Source: Rufibacter radiotolerans (GTDB taxonomy: Bacteria > Bacteroidota > Bacteroidia > Cytophagales > Hymenobacteraceae). Taken from it: 64,000 bases of DNA. Position 1 is the stretch's first letter. Each line of letters starts with the position of its first letter. The position numbers were made by a program, and so were the translations under genes. The DNA lies in assembly GCF_001078055.1 (NCBI RefSeq), contig NZ_CP010777.1, positions 1,076,408 through 1,140,407 of the forward strand, read 5' to 3'. Below are positions 33,553 through 41,646 of this stretch, piece after piece. Under the pieces are notes generated by a model. That model did no database searches, had not been told where the DNA came from, and saw only the letters and a list, made by a program, of their open reading frames with translations.

Positions 33553-34785
33553 ATGCCCGATAGAATCAGGATTCTTTTGATTGATGATGATGAAGATGAT
33601 TTCGTGATCACACGGGACATTATCCAGGACATTCCAGGTAGAAATTACGCGATTGAGTGGGCGCCTTCTTTTGAGGAGGGGCTGAACCTTATCCGCCAGA
33701 AAATCCATGACGTGTACCTGGTAGACTTTTTCCTGGGGGCCCATGACGGACTGGAACTGATTACGCGGGCGGTAGAAGAAGGCACCACCGCCCCCCTTAT
33801 TCTGCTTACCGGCCAAACCGACCGCGAGACCGACGAAAAAGCCATGCGGGCCGGGGCCCTTGACTTTCTGGTGAAAGGCGCCATCAACCCGTATGACCTG
33901 GAACGGTCCATCAGGTACAGCATTGACCACGCCAAAAGCCTGGCGGAGATTCAATCCTTAAATGCCCAGTTGGAACAGCGCGTGCATGAGCGCACCCAGG
34001 AGTTGGCAGAGGCCATTCAGCAGCTGGAAATGACTAACCGTATTTTGCATGAGGCGCAGCTGGATATTGAGAAAGCCCTGCAAAAGGAAAAAGAACTCAA
34101 TGAACTGAAATCAAGGTTTGTGACCACGGCGTCGCATGAGTTCAGGACCCCATTGAGCACGGTTCTATCTTCGGCCTCCATTATTGCCCGCTACAAAACC
34201 ACTGAGGAAGATGACAAGCGGCTCAAGCACGTAGACCGCATTAAATCTGCAGTGCAGAACCTCACGGTTATCCTCAATGATTTCCTTTCCATGAGCCGCA
34301 TAGAGGAAGGCAAGGTGTACAATGTGCCGTCCGTCTTCAACCTGGTTTCCTTCTGCAAAGAAAACGTGGAGGAAATGGAGGCGCTGGTGAAGGAAGGGCA
34401 GCAGATCGCCTATACCCATGAAGGCCTGCAGGAACTGGTGGAACTGGACAAGCAACTGCTTAAGAACATTCTCATTAACTTGCTTTCCAACGGCAGTAAA
34501 TATTCCAGCGAGGGCAAGACCATAAACCTGGAAACCAAGATCACCCATGAGGCGGTCACCATAAGTGTAAAAGACCAGGGCATAGGTATTCCCAATGCAG
34601 ACCAAACCCACCTGTTCACTCCCTTCTTCAGGGCCCAGAACGCTACCAATATCCAGGGCACGGGCCTTGGGCTGAACATTGTAAAAAGATATGTAGAGGT
34701 GATGGAGGGCACCATGCAGTTTAAATCTGTCCTCAACAAAGGCACTACCTTTACCATCACTTTCCCCAAAACAGCTAAAAAATGA
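33553..34785 (+). CDS. Receiver-histidine kinase hybrid (N-terminal REC)
   Basis: A 410-residue cytoplasmic protein. The receiver (1-120) has acidic IDDDEDD, phospho-acceptor Asp58 (YLVDFFLG) and Lys108 (FLVKGA). A coiled coil (about 128-187) leads to the HisKA helix with His195 (TTASHEFRTPLS) and an HATPase domain (LINLLSNGSKYSSEG, DQGIGIPNADQ, GTGLGLNIVKRYVE). A receiver at the front means the kinase is itself controlled by phosphorylation from an upstream kinase, possibly the FixL-like one. The stop overlaps the next gene's ATG by 4 nt (ATGA), so kinase and Crp-type regulator are translationally coupled. Confidence 0.93.
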   Translation: MPDRIRILLIDDDEDDFVITRDIIQDIPGRNYAIEWAPSFEEGLNLIRQKIHDVYLVDFFLGAHDGLELITRAVEEGTTAPLILLTGQTDRETDEKAMRAGALDFLVKGAINPYDLERSIRYSIDHAKSLAEIQSLNAQLEQRVHERTQELAEAIQQLEMTNRILHEAQLDIEKALQKEKELNELKSRFVTTASHEFRTPLSTVLSSASIIARYKTTEEDDKRLKHVDRIKSAVQNLTVILNDFLSMSRIEEGKVYNVPSVFNLVSFCKENVEEMEALVKEGQQIAYTHEGLQELVELDKQLLKNILINLLSNGSKYSSEGKTINLETKITHEAVTISVKDQGIGIPNADQTHLFTPFFRAQNATNIQGTGLGLNIVKRYVEVMEGTMQFKSVLNKGTTFTITFPKTAKK

Positions 34786-35843
34786 AAAAGATACTTCTTA
34801 TTGAAGACAACCAGGAAATCAGGGAAAACACCGCCGAGATTCTTTCATTGGCCAACTACGCCGTAGTGGAGGCCGAGAACGGAAAAGTAGGCGTTGACCT
34901 GGCCCGTAAGGAGAAACCAGACCTGATCATCTGTGATATCATGATGCCGCAGCTAGACGGTTACGGCGTGCTGCACATGCTCAGCAAGAACCCAGAGACC
35001 TCCAGTATTCCCTTCGTTTTTCTGACGGCCAAATCTGAGAAAGAAGACTTTAGAAAAGGCATGAACCTGGGCGCCGATGATTACCTGATCAAACCCTTTG
35101 ATGACCTGGAGCTGCTGGATGCCGTGGAGATGCGCCTGAAGAAGAATGAGATCCTGCGGGCCGAGTTCAACAAAAGCGTGGAAGGCCTGGACGAGTTCAT
35201 TCAGGAAGCCAAAGGCTACGAAGACCTTAACAAACTAATCTCAGACAAGCGCAAGGTGACCATGTACAAAAAGAAACACAACCTGTTTCTGGAAGGCAAC
35301 TACCCCAACGCCCTATACTTTCTGAGCAAGGGGAAGGTGAAAACCTACAAGGCCAACGAGGAAGGCCGCGAGTACATCACCAACCTCTACAAAGACGGCG
35401 ATTTCATTGGCTACCTTGACCTGCTGGAAGAAGGCCCGTACCGCGAATCTGCCATGGCCCTGGAAGATTCCGAGGTGTACCTCATCCCGAAAGAAGATTT
35501 CTTTACGCTGCTGCATCAGAACCGTGATGTGGCCAACAAGTTCATCAAGATCCTGTCTGATAACCTGGCAGACAAAGAAGACCGTCTCTTGAAACTGGCC
35601 TACAACTCCGTGCGCAAGCGCGTGGCAGAAGCCCTCATTCTGGTGGAAAAGCAGTACCAACAGGAAGGCAAGCCCGCCACTGAAATGTCTATCTCCCGCG
35701 AGGACCTGGCCAGCATTGTAGGCGCCTCCAAAGAAACCGTCATCCGCACGCTGGCAGACTTCAAAGACGAAAAACTCATTGACACCCGCGGCAGCAAAAT
35801 CTTCATCCTCAACTCAGAGAAACTGGCCAAAATGCGGAACTAA
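34782..35843 (+). CDS. Response regulator fused to Crp/Fnr-type DNA-binding module
   Basis: A 353-residue regulator. The receiver (1-120) has phospho-acceptor Asp52 (IICDIMMPQLDG) and Lys105 (DYLIKPFDD). A cNMP-binding-like beta-roll follows (about 165-255, LFLEGNYPNALYFLSKGKVKTYKANEEGREY), then a Crp-type winged helix (about 295-350, MSISREDLASIVGASKETVIRTLADFKDEKLIDTRG). No Fnr-style Cys cluster is seen, so control is probably by phosphorylation from the 4-nt-overlapping kinase. It is the natural candidate to bind the TGA-N6-TCA pairs found before Usp, kinase and hemA genes. A strong hairpin follows the stop. Confidence 0.94.
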   Translation: MKKILLIEDNQEIRENTAEILSLANYAVVEAENGKVGVDLARKEKPDLIICDIMMPQLDGYGVLHMLSKNPETSSIPFVFLTAKSEKEDFRKGMNLGADDYLIKPFDDLELLDAVEMRLKKNEILRAEFNKSVEGLDEFIQEAKGYEDLNKLISDKRKVTMYKKKHNLFLEGNYPNALYFLSKGKVKTYKANEEGREYITNLYKDGDFIGYLDLLEEGPYRESAMALEDSEVYLIPKEDFFTLLHQNRDVANKFIKILSDNLADKEDRLLKLAYNSVRKRVAEALILVEKQYQQEGKPATEMSISREDLASIVGASKETVIRTLADFKDEKLIDTRGSKIFILNSEKLAKMRN

Positions 35844-35870
35844 GGGATTAAAATTGCTTTGTGTATTTTT

Positions 35871-35912
35871 AATAAAAAGGGCCTATTTTGAGAAGAACAG
35901 GCCCTTTTTATT
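35871..35912 (+). terminator. Terminator after the receiver-Crp gene
   Basis: AATAAAAAGGGCCT pairs perfectly with AGGCCCTTTTTATT; a 5-T run lies on the 3' arm. 28 nt after the stop. Confidence 0.8.
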
Positions 35913-36080
35913 AAAAAGAAAATTCTTCTCTCTGGGGAAATGAATAGTTTTAGGGGCTGAGGCTTCAATGGCTAAGACGCTCGCAGGTCTTTCAGATGCT
36001 ACGAGGTCTTTTTAGCCGTCCGTATAGTGCTGGCTACCTTTAAATACAATTAGTTTTCCGGAAGTTCTATTTCGCTCTTT

Positions 36081-36126
36081 CGGATTTGCAATCCGGAAGT
36101 TGCCGAAATGGGGATTTGCAATCCCC
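36081..36126. repeat. Pair of GATTTGCAATC hairpins
   Basis: CGGATTTGCAATCCG (36081-36095) and GGGGATTTGCAATCCCC (36110-36126) share the same 11-nt core and TGC loop, but the flanking stem bases differ while still pairing. Confidence 0.7.
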
Positions 36127-36203
36127 TTCTTTTGCTCGAGGTTCCAGGCAGAGTGGGTGCCCGAAAGAACAAAAGAGTTAAGTATTAAAACAGCTTTTTA
36201 CCT

Positions 36204-36290
36204 CCCCGGCCTGTCCCCTGACAGGACGGAAGATAAGCCTATCCATTTGAAAAAGATATTGGTTGGCCTGTTAGGGGACAGGCCAAGGAG
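36204..36290. repeat. Second-family hairpin repeat, copy A
   Basis: Arms GGCCTGTCCCCTGACAGG (36208-36225) and its complement with one mismatch (36267-36284), loop 41 nt. The first 28 nt (36204-36231) are identical to 50328-50355. Confidence 0.8.
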
Positions 36291-36326
36291 AAGAAGCCAA
36301 CAACACAAACTGCTCACGCATTTCGT

Positions 36327-36342
36327 CCCCCTTTGAAGGGGG
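36327..36342. repeat. CCCCCTTTGAAGGGGG palindrome
   Basis: Followed by TAGGGGGATGA. I have seen closely similar sequences as scattered intergenic repeats in Bacteroidota genomes. Confidence 0.55.
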
Positions 36343-36410
36343 TAGGGGGATGACCAAGGCGCTGAAGATGCTAAAGCTTTCCTAATTAGAAACTTTCCCC
36401 CTCATCCTAC

Positions 36411-36431
36411 CCTTCTCCCTCAGGGAGAAGG
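36411..36431. terminator. Short hairpin
   Basis: CCTTCTCCC and GGGAGAAGG pair around TCA. It lacks a T-run on either strand, so its role is open. Confidence 0.4.
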
Positions 36432-36443
36432 AACTGCGCTGTT

Positions 36444-36479
36444 TCGTTTTGAAGCCGTTTTGCGGAAAAGAGGCGTTAA
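36444..36479. repeat. Intergenic GTTTT palindrome, copy 14 (decayed)
   Basis: GTTTTGAAGCCGTTTT is intact, but the right arm (AAAAGAGGCGTTAAA) has lost several pairs. Confidence 0.55.
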
Positions 36480-36543
36480 ATACCCTTCCGCATTTTGTAA
36501 ATCCCTTACCTGAAAGTCACCAGAAACCATTGCCCAAAGAAAA

Positions 36544-36566
36544 GGGGCACCCACCAGGAGTGCCCC
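36544..36566 (-). terminator. Hairpin downstream of amidase gene
   Basis: GGGGCAC pairs with GTGCCCC. It lies 52 nt past the amidase stop and beyond a nearer hairpin. Confidence 0.4.
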
Positions 36567-36584
36567 ATCTATACTTATTAAACG

Positions 36585-36604
36585 CCCGTTTTTTGCAAAA
36601 CGGG
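36585..36604 (-). terminator. Hairpin 13 nt after amidase stop
   Basis: CCCGTTTT and AAAACGGG pair around TTGC. It resembles the inner half of the GTTTT palindrome and is placed as a terminator would be. Confidence 0.6.
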
Positions 36605-36617
36605 TACAAACCAATTT

Positions 36618-38261
36618 CTACGCAGATACCGCAGATTTCCTGAACATAGGCGCTCTTCTCAACTTAGACGCCTGCTCATAAGCGTAGGCAATCTTCAGCA
36701 ACTCCGGTTCTGTGTACGCCTTCCCGAAGAAAGACAACCCGATCGGCAGATTCTGCACCTGGCCCATGGGCAGCGTGATGTGCGGGAAACCTGAGATAGC
36801 AGCCGGGGTAGACAGACCGTAGCCGGTAAAGGAGTCGCCGTTCACCAGGTCAATGCACCACGACGGGCCATAGGATGGGCCGGTGATGGCGTCTAGCTTG
36901 TGCTCCTGCATGATCTGGTTGATGGCCTCGCGGGAGCCAGATACCTGTTTGGTCACCGCTTCTTTATATTCCTTGGTGTTCAGGTCGCCCAGTTTCTCAG
37001 ACATCTCCAGAATCTCCTGCTTGAAAAAAGGCATGGCCTGGGCCTCGTTGCGCTTGTTAAACTCAATGACTTCTTTCAAAGATTTTACCTTGCCGTTAGA
37101 CGTGGCCAGGTACTTGTTTACGCCGTCTTTGAATTCATATTGCAGCACCGTAAAGCTCTTGCCAGACACTTCCCTGATCTTCTTCATCATCTCCACTTCC
37201 ACAATGGTGGCGCCTTTGCTTTTAAGCACGTTCAGGGCCTGTTCCAGCAGTTCGTCAATGCCTACGTGGCCTTTCATGAAAGATTTCTCCACACCAATGC
37301 GTTTGCCCTGCAGGCCGTTGGCATCTAAGAACTTAGTGTAATCTGGGTGGGCTTTGCCTGAACTTTCTTTGGTGACCTCATCAGCATTGTCTACCCCGGC
37401 CAATACGCCCAGCAGTATGGCGGCATCGGTGACGGTTCTGGCCAGGGGGCCGGCAGTGTCCTGGGTGTGAGAGATAGGGATAATGCCCGAACGGCTTACC
37501 AGCCTCACAGTGGGCTTGAACCCTACCAGGCCATTCACGGCGGCGGGGCAGACAATGGAACCGTTGGTCTCAGTGCCTACAGAAACGGTGCACAGGTTCG
37601 CGGCCACCGCCACGCCAGACCCTGAACTGGAGCCACAGGGTGTGCGGTCCAATACGTAGGGGTTGCGCGTCTGACCACCCCGGCTGCTCCAGCCACTGCT
37701 GGCTTTGGTAGACCTAAAATTGGCCCACTCGCTTAGGTTGGTCTTGCCAATTAAAACCGCCCCGGCGGCGCGCAGCCGCGCTACAATAAAGGCGTCTTTG
37801 CTGGCTTTGTTGTCGGCTAAGGCCAGGGCCCCGGCCGAGGTGGACATTTTATCAGCAGTGTCAATGTTGTCTTTCACCATCACCGGAATGCCGTGCAGCG
37901 GGCCGCGCAGTTTTCCGGCCTTGCGTTCCTGGTCCATGGCATCGGCTATCTGCAGGGCGTCTGGGTTCACCTCAATCACCGAGTTGATTTTAGGCCCGCT
38001 TTTGTCAATGGCCTGTATGCGGTCCAGGTACATCTGGGTGATCTGGCGGCTGGTAAGTTCACCTTTCTGCATTTTCTGCTGCAGCTCCTGAATGGTGGCT
38101 TCGTTCAGTTTGAAGTCATCCTTGAAAACATCAGGAGCGGTGGCAACCGGAGTCTCAGGCGTGGCCGGAGCGGTGGTAGCGGTGGCGCAGGCACTCAGGC
38201 CCAGCGCTGAAAAAGTCACGCCGGCCAGGGAGCCGGTTCTTATAAAATTTCTACGGTTCAT
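36618..38261 (-). CDS. Amidase-signature enzyme, Tat/lipoprotein signal
   Basis: A 547-residue amidase of the Ser-cisSer-Lys class. The catalytic Lys is in MVKDNIDTADKMS, the Ser pair in GSSSGSGVAVAA and TETNGSIVCPAAVNGLVGFKPT. The N terminus MNRRNFIRTGSLAGVTFSALGLSAC has a twin-Arg motif and a lipobox Cys, so the folded enzyme is probably exported by Tat and lipid-anchored. Substrate is unknown; the family ranges from peptide amides to short-chain amides. It is divergent from the S58 peptidase gene, with a palindrome in the promoter region between them. Confidence 0.9.
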   Translation of the reverse strand: MNRRNFIRTGSLAGVTFSALGLSACATATTAPATPETPVATAPDVFKDDFKLNEATIQELQQKMQKGELTSRQITQMYLDRIQAIDKSGPKINSVIEVNPDALQIADAMDQERKAGKLRGPLHGIPVMVKDNIDTADKMSTSAGALALADNKASKDAFIVARLRAAGAVLIGKTNLSEWANFRSTKASSGWSSRGGQTRNPYVLDRTPCGSSSGSGVAVAANLCTVSVGTETNGSIVCPAAVNGLVGFKPTVRLVSRSGIIPISHTQDTAGPLARTVTDAAILLGVLAGVDNADEVTKESSGKAHPDYTKFLDANGLQGKRIGVEKSFMKGHVGIDELLEQALNVLKSKGATIVEVEMMKKIREVSGKSFTVLQYEFKDGVNKYLATSNGKVKSLKEVIEFNKRNEAQAMPFFKQEILEMSEKLGDLNTKEYKEAVTKQVSGSREAINQIMQEHKLDAITGPSYGPSWCIDLVNGDSFTGYGLSTPAAISGFPHITLPMGQVQNLPIGLSFFGKAYTEPELLKIAYAYEQASKLRRAPMFRKSAVSA

Positions 38262-38326
38262 GTTTATCCAATTTGGAGTAAGATACTGGTCTGGCCGCCC
38301 AATTAAAAAGAATAAGCCGCAAATTT

Positions 38327-38362
38327 GTTTTAGGGCGGTTTTGCGTAAAACAGGCTTAAAAC
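38327..38362. repeat. Intergenic GTTTT palindrome, copy 15 (divergent promoters)
   Basis: One of few copies located between two divergent gene starts rather than after a stop; arms GTTTTAGGGCGGTTTT and AAAACAGGCTTAAAAC. Confidence 0.8.
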
Positions 38363-38425
38363 GCCCGGACTGTTTTCTTGGCCAACCCTGTCTTTATTGC
38401 CCAAATCAGAATACATTTGATCTTG

Positions 38426-39574
38426 ATGCGAACGCCTATGCCCAGATACCTGCTGTTTCTCTTTTTGCTGTTCCTGGCCACGGCCACTGCGGGCCAATCC
38501 CGCAAGCGGGCCCGCGAGTACGGGATCAAAATAGGCGTCCTGCCTACCGGAAAGCTTAATGCTATTACAGACGTGCCCGGGGTAACGGTAGGGCATGCCA
38601 CCGTAATAAGCGGAGATCAAATCCGGACGGGCGTCACGGCTATCTTGCCGCATGGTGGCAACGTTTTTCAGGAGAAAGTGCCGGCGGCGGTGTACGTGGG
38701 CAACGGGTTCGGGAAACTGGCGGGCACTACTCAGATTCAGGAACTGGGCAACTTGGAAAGCCCCATCATTCTTACCAACACCCTGGCTGTGGGCACTGCC
38801 CTCAATGCCGTGGTGGACTATACCCTGCAACAGCCTGGCAATGAGGCCGTGCAGTCGGTGAACGCGGTAGTGGGTGAAACCAATGACGGCACGTTGAATG
38901 ACATACGCGGCCGGCACGTCACCCAGGCCCACGTGCTGGAGGCTATCAAACAGGCCAAAGCCGGGCCCGTGGCAGAAGGGAATGTGGGAGCGGGCACGGG
39001 AACGGTCTGCTTCGGGTTTAAGGGCGGTATTGGCACCTCGTCCCGGCAACTGCCCCAAAGCTTGGGCGGCTACACGGTGGGCGTGCTGGTGCAGACTAAT
39101 TTTGGCGGCGTGCTGCAGATAGACGGCGCCCCGGTAGGCGAGGAGCTCAAGCAGTTCTCCTTCAGTAAACAGGTGCTGGAGAAAGCTGACGGTTCCTGCA
39201 TGATGGTAGTAGCCACCGATGCTCCCCTGGATGCCCGCAACCTGGAGCGCATGGCCAAACGCGCCATGATGGGCCTGGCCAAAACCGGCGGCATTGCCTC
39301 TAACGGCAGCGGCGATTACGTGATCGCTTTTTCGGCGAATGCCGCGGTAAGGATTCCGCATGCATCTAAAGAGAAAACACAAACCGTAACCCTACTGCGC
39401 AATGATGAGGTATCTGCCTTGTTCCTGGCCACTATTGAAGCCACCGAGGAAGCCATCATCAATTCTTTGTTCAAAGCCGAGACCCTGCAAGGCAAAGATA
39501 AAACCGTTGTTCCGGCCTTGCCGTTGGAAAAAACCTTAGAGATCTTAAAGAAGCACCATGTCATTCAACCATAG
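38426..39574 (+). CDS. P1-family (S58, DmpA-like) aminopeptidase
   Basis: A 382-residue Ntn-type hydrolase related to L-aminopeptidase D-Ala-esterase DmpA. Start at MRTPMPRYLL (38426; 38438 also possible) gives a signal peptide. Family marks are NAITDVPGVTVGHATV, TNTLAVGTALNAVVDY and the self-cleavage/nucleophile region GGIASNGSGDYVIAFS (Ser of NGSGD). The enzyme splits itself to expose the catalytic Ser and removes N-terminal residues. Its end overlaps the class IV aminotransferase gene by 17 nt, pointing to a two-gene operon, perhaps in peptide or D-amino acid use. Confidence 0.92.
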   Translation: MRTPMPRYLLFLFLLFLATATAGQSRKRAREYGIKIGVLPTGKLNAITDVPGVTVGHATVISGDQIRTGVTAILPHGGNVFQEKVPAAVYVGNGFGKLAGTTQIQELGNLESPIILTNTLAVGTALNAVVDYTLQQPGNEAVQSVNAVVGETNDGTLNDIRGRHVTQAHVLEAIKQAKAGPVAEGNVGAGTGTVCFGFKGGIGTSSRQLPQSLGGYTVGVLVQTNFGGVLQIDGAPVGEELKQFSFSKQVLEKADGSCMMVVATDAPLDARNLERMAKRAMMGLAKTGGIASNGSGDYVIAFSANAAVRIPHASKEKTQTVTLLRNDEVSALFLATIEATEEAIINSLFKAETLQGKDKTVVPALPLEKTLEILKKHHVIQP

Positions 39575-40406
39575 ATTATACGCCTTTTTAAATGATGAAA
39601 TCCTGCCCCAGGAGAGCGCTTACCTGCACGTAAGTGACCTGGCCATTCTGCGGGGCTACGGTATTTTTGATTTTTTCAAAACCCAGGAAGGTGAGCCCCT
39701 TTTCCTGGACGATTACCTGAACCGCTTCTACGGTTCGGCGCTGATCATGGGTCTGAAGGTCCCGCTGCCCGAGGAAGAGCTGAAGCAGACCATTGAAAAG
39801 TTGATCCAGATGAACGGGCTGTCAGACTCGGGCGTGAAAATGGTTTTGACAGGCGGGTATTCTGAGAACGGCTATGACCTGGGGGAGCCTAACCTGATCA
39901 TTCTGCAGCAGCCGCTGTCCATGCCCTCAGAGGCGCAACTGGCTACGGGCCTGAAGGTGATTACCCATGAATATGTGCGGGACCTGGCAGCTGCCAAAAC
40001 CATCAATTATTCCATGGGCATTAAGCTGCTGCAACAGGTAAAGGCAAGGGGCTCCGATGACGTGCTCTACCACCAGAAAGGCGTGGTCTCAGAATTCCCG
40101 CGCAGCAATTTCTTCCTGGTAAAGCAGGACGAGACCGTCGTGACCCCCGCCCAGGAAATATTGAAAGGCGTTACCAGAAAAAACGTGCTGGAATTGGCGG
40201 GCAAGAAGTATTCCGTGCAGGAGGGAACGGTCACGTTAGAAGACATCGCGCAAGCCAAAGAGGCCTTTATGACCAGCACCACCAAACGCGTGCTGCCCAT
40301 TGTGCAAATTGACGGCCAACCCATTGGCGACGGGAAACCGGGCAGTGTCACGTTAGAGTTGCTGGAAGACCTGATTGCCCTGGAAAACCGGCACCTGCAA
40401 AAGTAA
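39558..40406 (+). CDS. Class IV aminotransferase (D-amino acid / branched-chain type)
   Basis: This 282-residue PLP enzyme of fold type IV has RGYGIFDFFKT near the start, the PLP Lys in AAAKTINYSMGIKLLQQ, and VSEFPRSNFFLVK and FMTSTTKRVLPIVQIDG from the C-terminal signature. Members include branched-chain aminotransferase, D-alanine aminotransferase and aminodeoxychorismate lyase. Length and the FMTST pattern favour an amino acid aminotransferase over the lyase, but the substrate is open. Its start overlaps the end of the peptidase gene by 17 nt. A palindrome begins right at its stop codon. Confidence 0.88.
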   Translation: MSFNHRLYAFLNDEILPQESAYLHVSDLAILRGYGIFDFFKTQEGEPLFLDDYLNRFYGSALIMGLKVPLPEEELKQTIEKLIQMNGLSDSGVKMVLTGGYSENGYDLGEPNLIILQQPLSMPSEAQLATGLKVITHEYVRDLAAAKTINYSMGIKLLQQVKARGSDDVLYHQKGVVSEFPRSNFFLVKQDETVVTPAQEILKGVTRKNVLELAGKKYSVQEGTVTLEDIAQAKEAFMTSTTKRVLPIVQIDGQPIGDGKPGSVTLELLEDLIALENRHLQK

Positions 40407-40455
40407 AAATCCGTTTCGGGGCTGTTTTAGCTAAAACGGCCCCGAAACGGATTTT
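40406..40455. repeat. Intergenic GTTTT palindrome, copy 16 (convergent genes)
   Basis: Between aminotransferase and galM stops. Flanks AAAATCCG and CGGATTTT pair, giving 23-nt arms with one mismatch. Core is the GTTTCGGGGCTGTTTT variant shared with copy 8, which also sits between convergent genes. Confidence 0.9.
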
Positions 40456-40482
40456 GGTAAGTCAGGTGGTGGCCCTTACGGC

Positions 40483-41535
40483 TTAGCCTTTGGTGGAGAA
40501 TTTATAGACCGTCTGCTGGCGGTATTCCTGCCCGGGTTGTAAGATGGTGGAAGGGAATGCGGGCTGGTTAGGGGAATCTGGGTAATGCTGGGCCTCCAGG
40601 CAAAAGCCGGCGTGGTTCTGGATGGGTTGCCCGTTCTGGCCGGTAATTTCACCTTTCAGAAAGTTTCCGGAATAGAACTGCACGCCGGGTTCGGTGGTGA
40701 AGACTTCCATAAAACGGCCGCTGTTTTTCTCATAGGCAGTGGCCGCCAGTTTCAGGGTGCCATCTGCGTTCCGGAGCACGTAGTTATGGTCATAGCCACC
40801 GCCTTCCATTTGTTTAATACGCTCTCCAATCAGGTGCGGCTCCCTGAAGTCCAGAGGCGTGCCGGCCACTTCCGGAAGTTCCCCTACCGGGATAAGGTTT
40901 GCGTCTACGGCGGTGTATTGGTCGGCGTTGATCACCAACTCATGGTTCAGCACATCTTCCTGGCCGCCCGTTAAATTGAAATAGCTGTGTTGGGTAAGGT
41001 TCACCGGCGTGGCTTTGTCTGTGGTGGCGCGATAATCAATAACCAGTTCGTTCTGCGGGGTAAGGGAGTAGGTGACGATTACCTGCAACGTGCCTGGGTA
41101 GCCTTCTTCCCCGTCTGGGCTGGTATAGGTTAGCGCAAGGGCGTTTTGGTCGGGGAGTTCGGTGGCGGTCCATACCACTTTGTCAAAACCAATTAGGCCG
41201 CCGTGTAAATGGTTGGGGCCGTTGTTGGTGGCCAGGTTATATTCCTGCCCGTTGAGCGTGAATTTCCCCTTGGCAATCCGGTTTCCGTACCGCCCAATCA
41301 AGGCGCCAAAATAGGGCATATTTTTCAGGTAGGCAGCAGAAAGGTAGCCTTCTAAAGAATCAAACCCTAGCACCACGTCTGCTGCTTTTCCGTGTTTATC
41401 TGGTACCAAAAGCGAAGTGACAATGCCGCCGTAATTGGTGATGGAAGCGGTCATTCCATGCTCATTCTTCAGGGTATATAACTGAACGGGTGTTCCTTCT
41501 GGGGTATTACCGAATGGTTTTTTCTCTATCTGCAT
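40483..41535 (-). CDS. galM: Aldose 1-epimerase (galactose mutarotase)
   Basis: A 350-residue GalM-family enzyme that interconverts alpha and beta anomers of aldoses. Motifs are ALIGRYGNRIAKGKFTLNGQ, GPNHLHGGLIGFDKVVW (His), NLTQHSYFNLTGG (catalytic His), and PGVQFYSGNF with FCLEAQHYPDSPNQPAFPST (catalytic Glu). No signal peptide, so cytoplasmic. It is convergent with the aminotransferase gene. It could serve sugars from the pectin locus, but it is a common housekeeping gene. Confidence 0.95.
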   Translation of the reverse strand: MQIEKKPFGNTPEGTPVQLYTLKNEHGMTASITNYGGIVTSLLVPDKHGKAADVVLGFDSLEGYLSAAYLKNMPYFGALIGRYGNRIAKGKFTLNGQEYNLATNNGPNHLHGGLIGFDKVVWTATELPDQNALALTYTSPDGEEGYPGTLQVIVTYSLTPQNELVIDYRATTDKATPVNLTQHSYFNLTGGQEDVLNHELVINADQYTAVDANLIPVGELPEVAGTPLDFREPHLIGERIKQMEGGGYDHNYVLRNADGTLKLAATAYEKNSGRFMEVFTTEPGVQFYSGNFLKGEITGQNGQPIQNHAGFCLEAQHYPDSPNQPAFPSTILQPGQEYRQQTVYKFSTKG

Positions 41536-41646
41536 ACATCAGTTTTTAACGGCGCATTTCTTTCACCGAAAGGTAAAGGTAAGAATACAAAATCTTCGCT
41601 TTTGTTGGCGCTGTTTTTATCCTGTTTCCCTGGAGAAAGGGCATAA

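Larger units (their letters stand above)
35844..36617. other. Repeat-rich 774-nt gene-free region
   Basis: Between the Crp-type regulator and the amidase. In order it holds a terminator (35871-35912), two GGATTTGCAATCC hairpins (36081-36126), a second-family hairpin repeat (36204-36284), a CCCCCTTTGAAGGGGG palindrome (36327-36342), a CCTTCTCCC/GGGAGAAGG hairpin (36411-36431), a decayed GTTTT palindrome (36444-36479) and two hairpins before the amidase stop. The open frame at 36100-36336 runs through these repeats and is not credible. Confidence 0.7.

Noticed and set aside
36100..36336. 78-codon open frame in the repeat-rich gap
   Set aside because: It runs through a GATTTGCAATC hairpin, the second-family repeat and the CCCCCTTTGAAGGGGG palindrome, and its product has no coding character.
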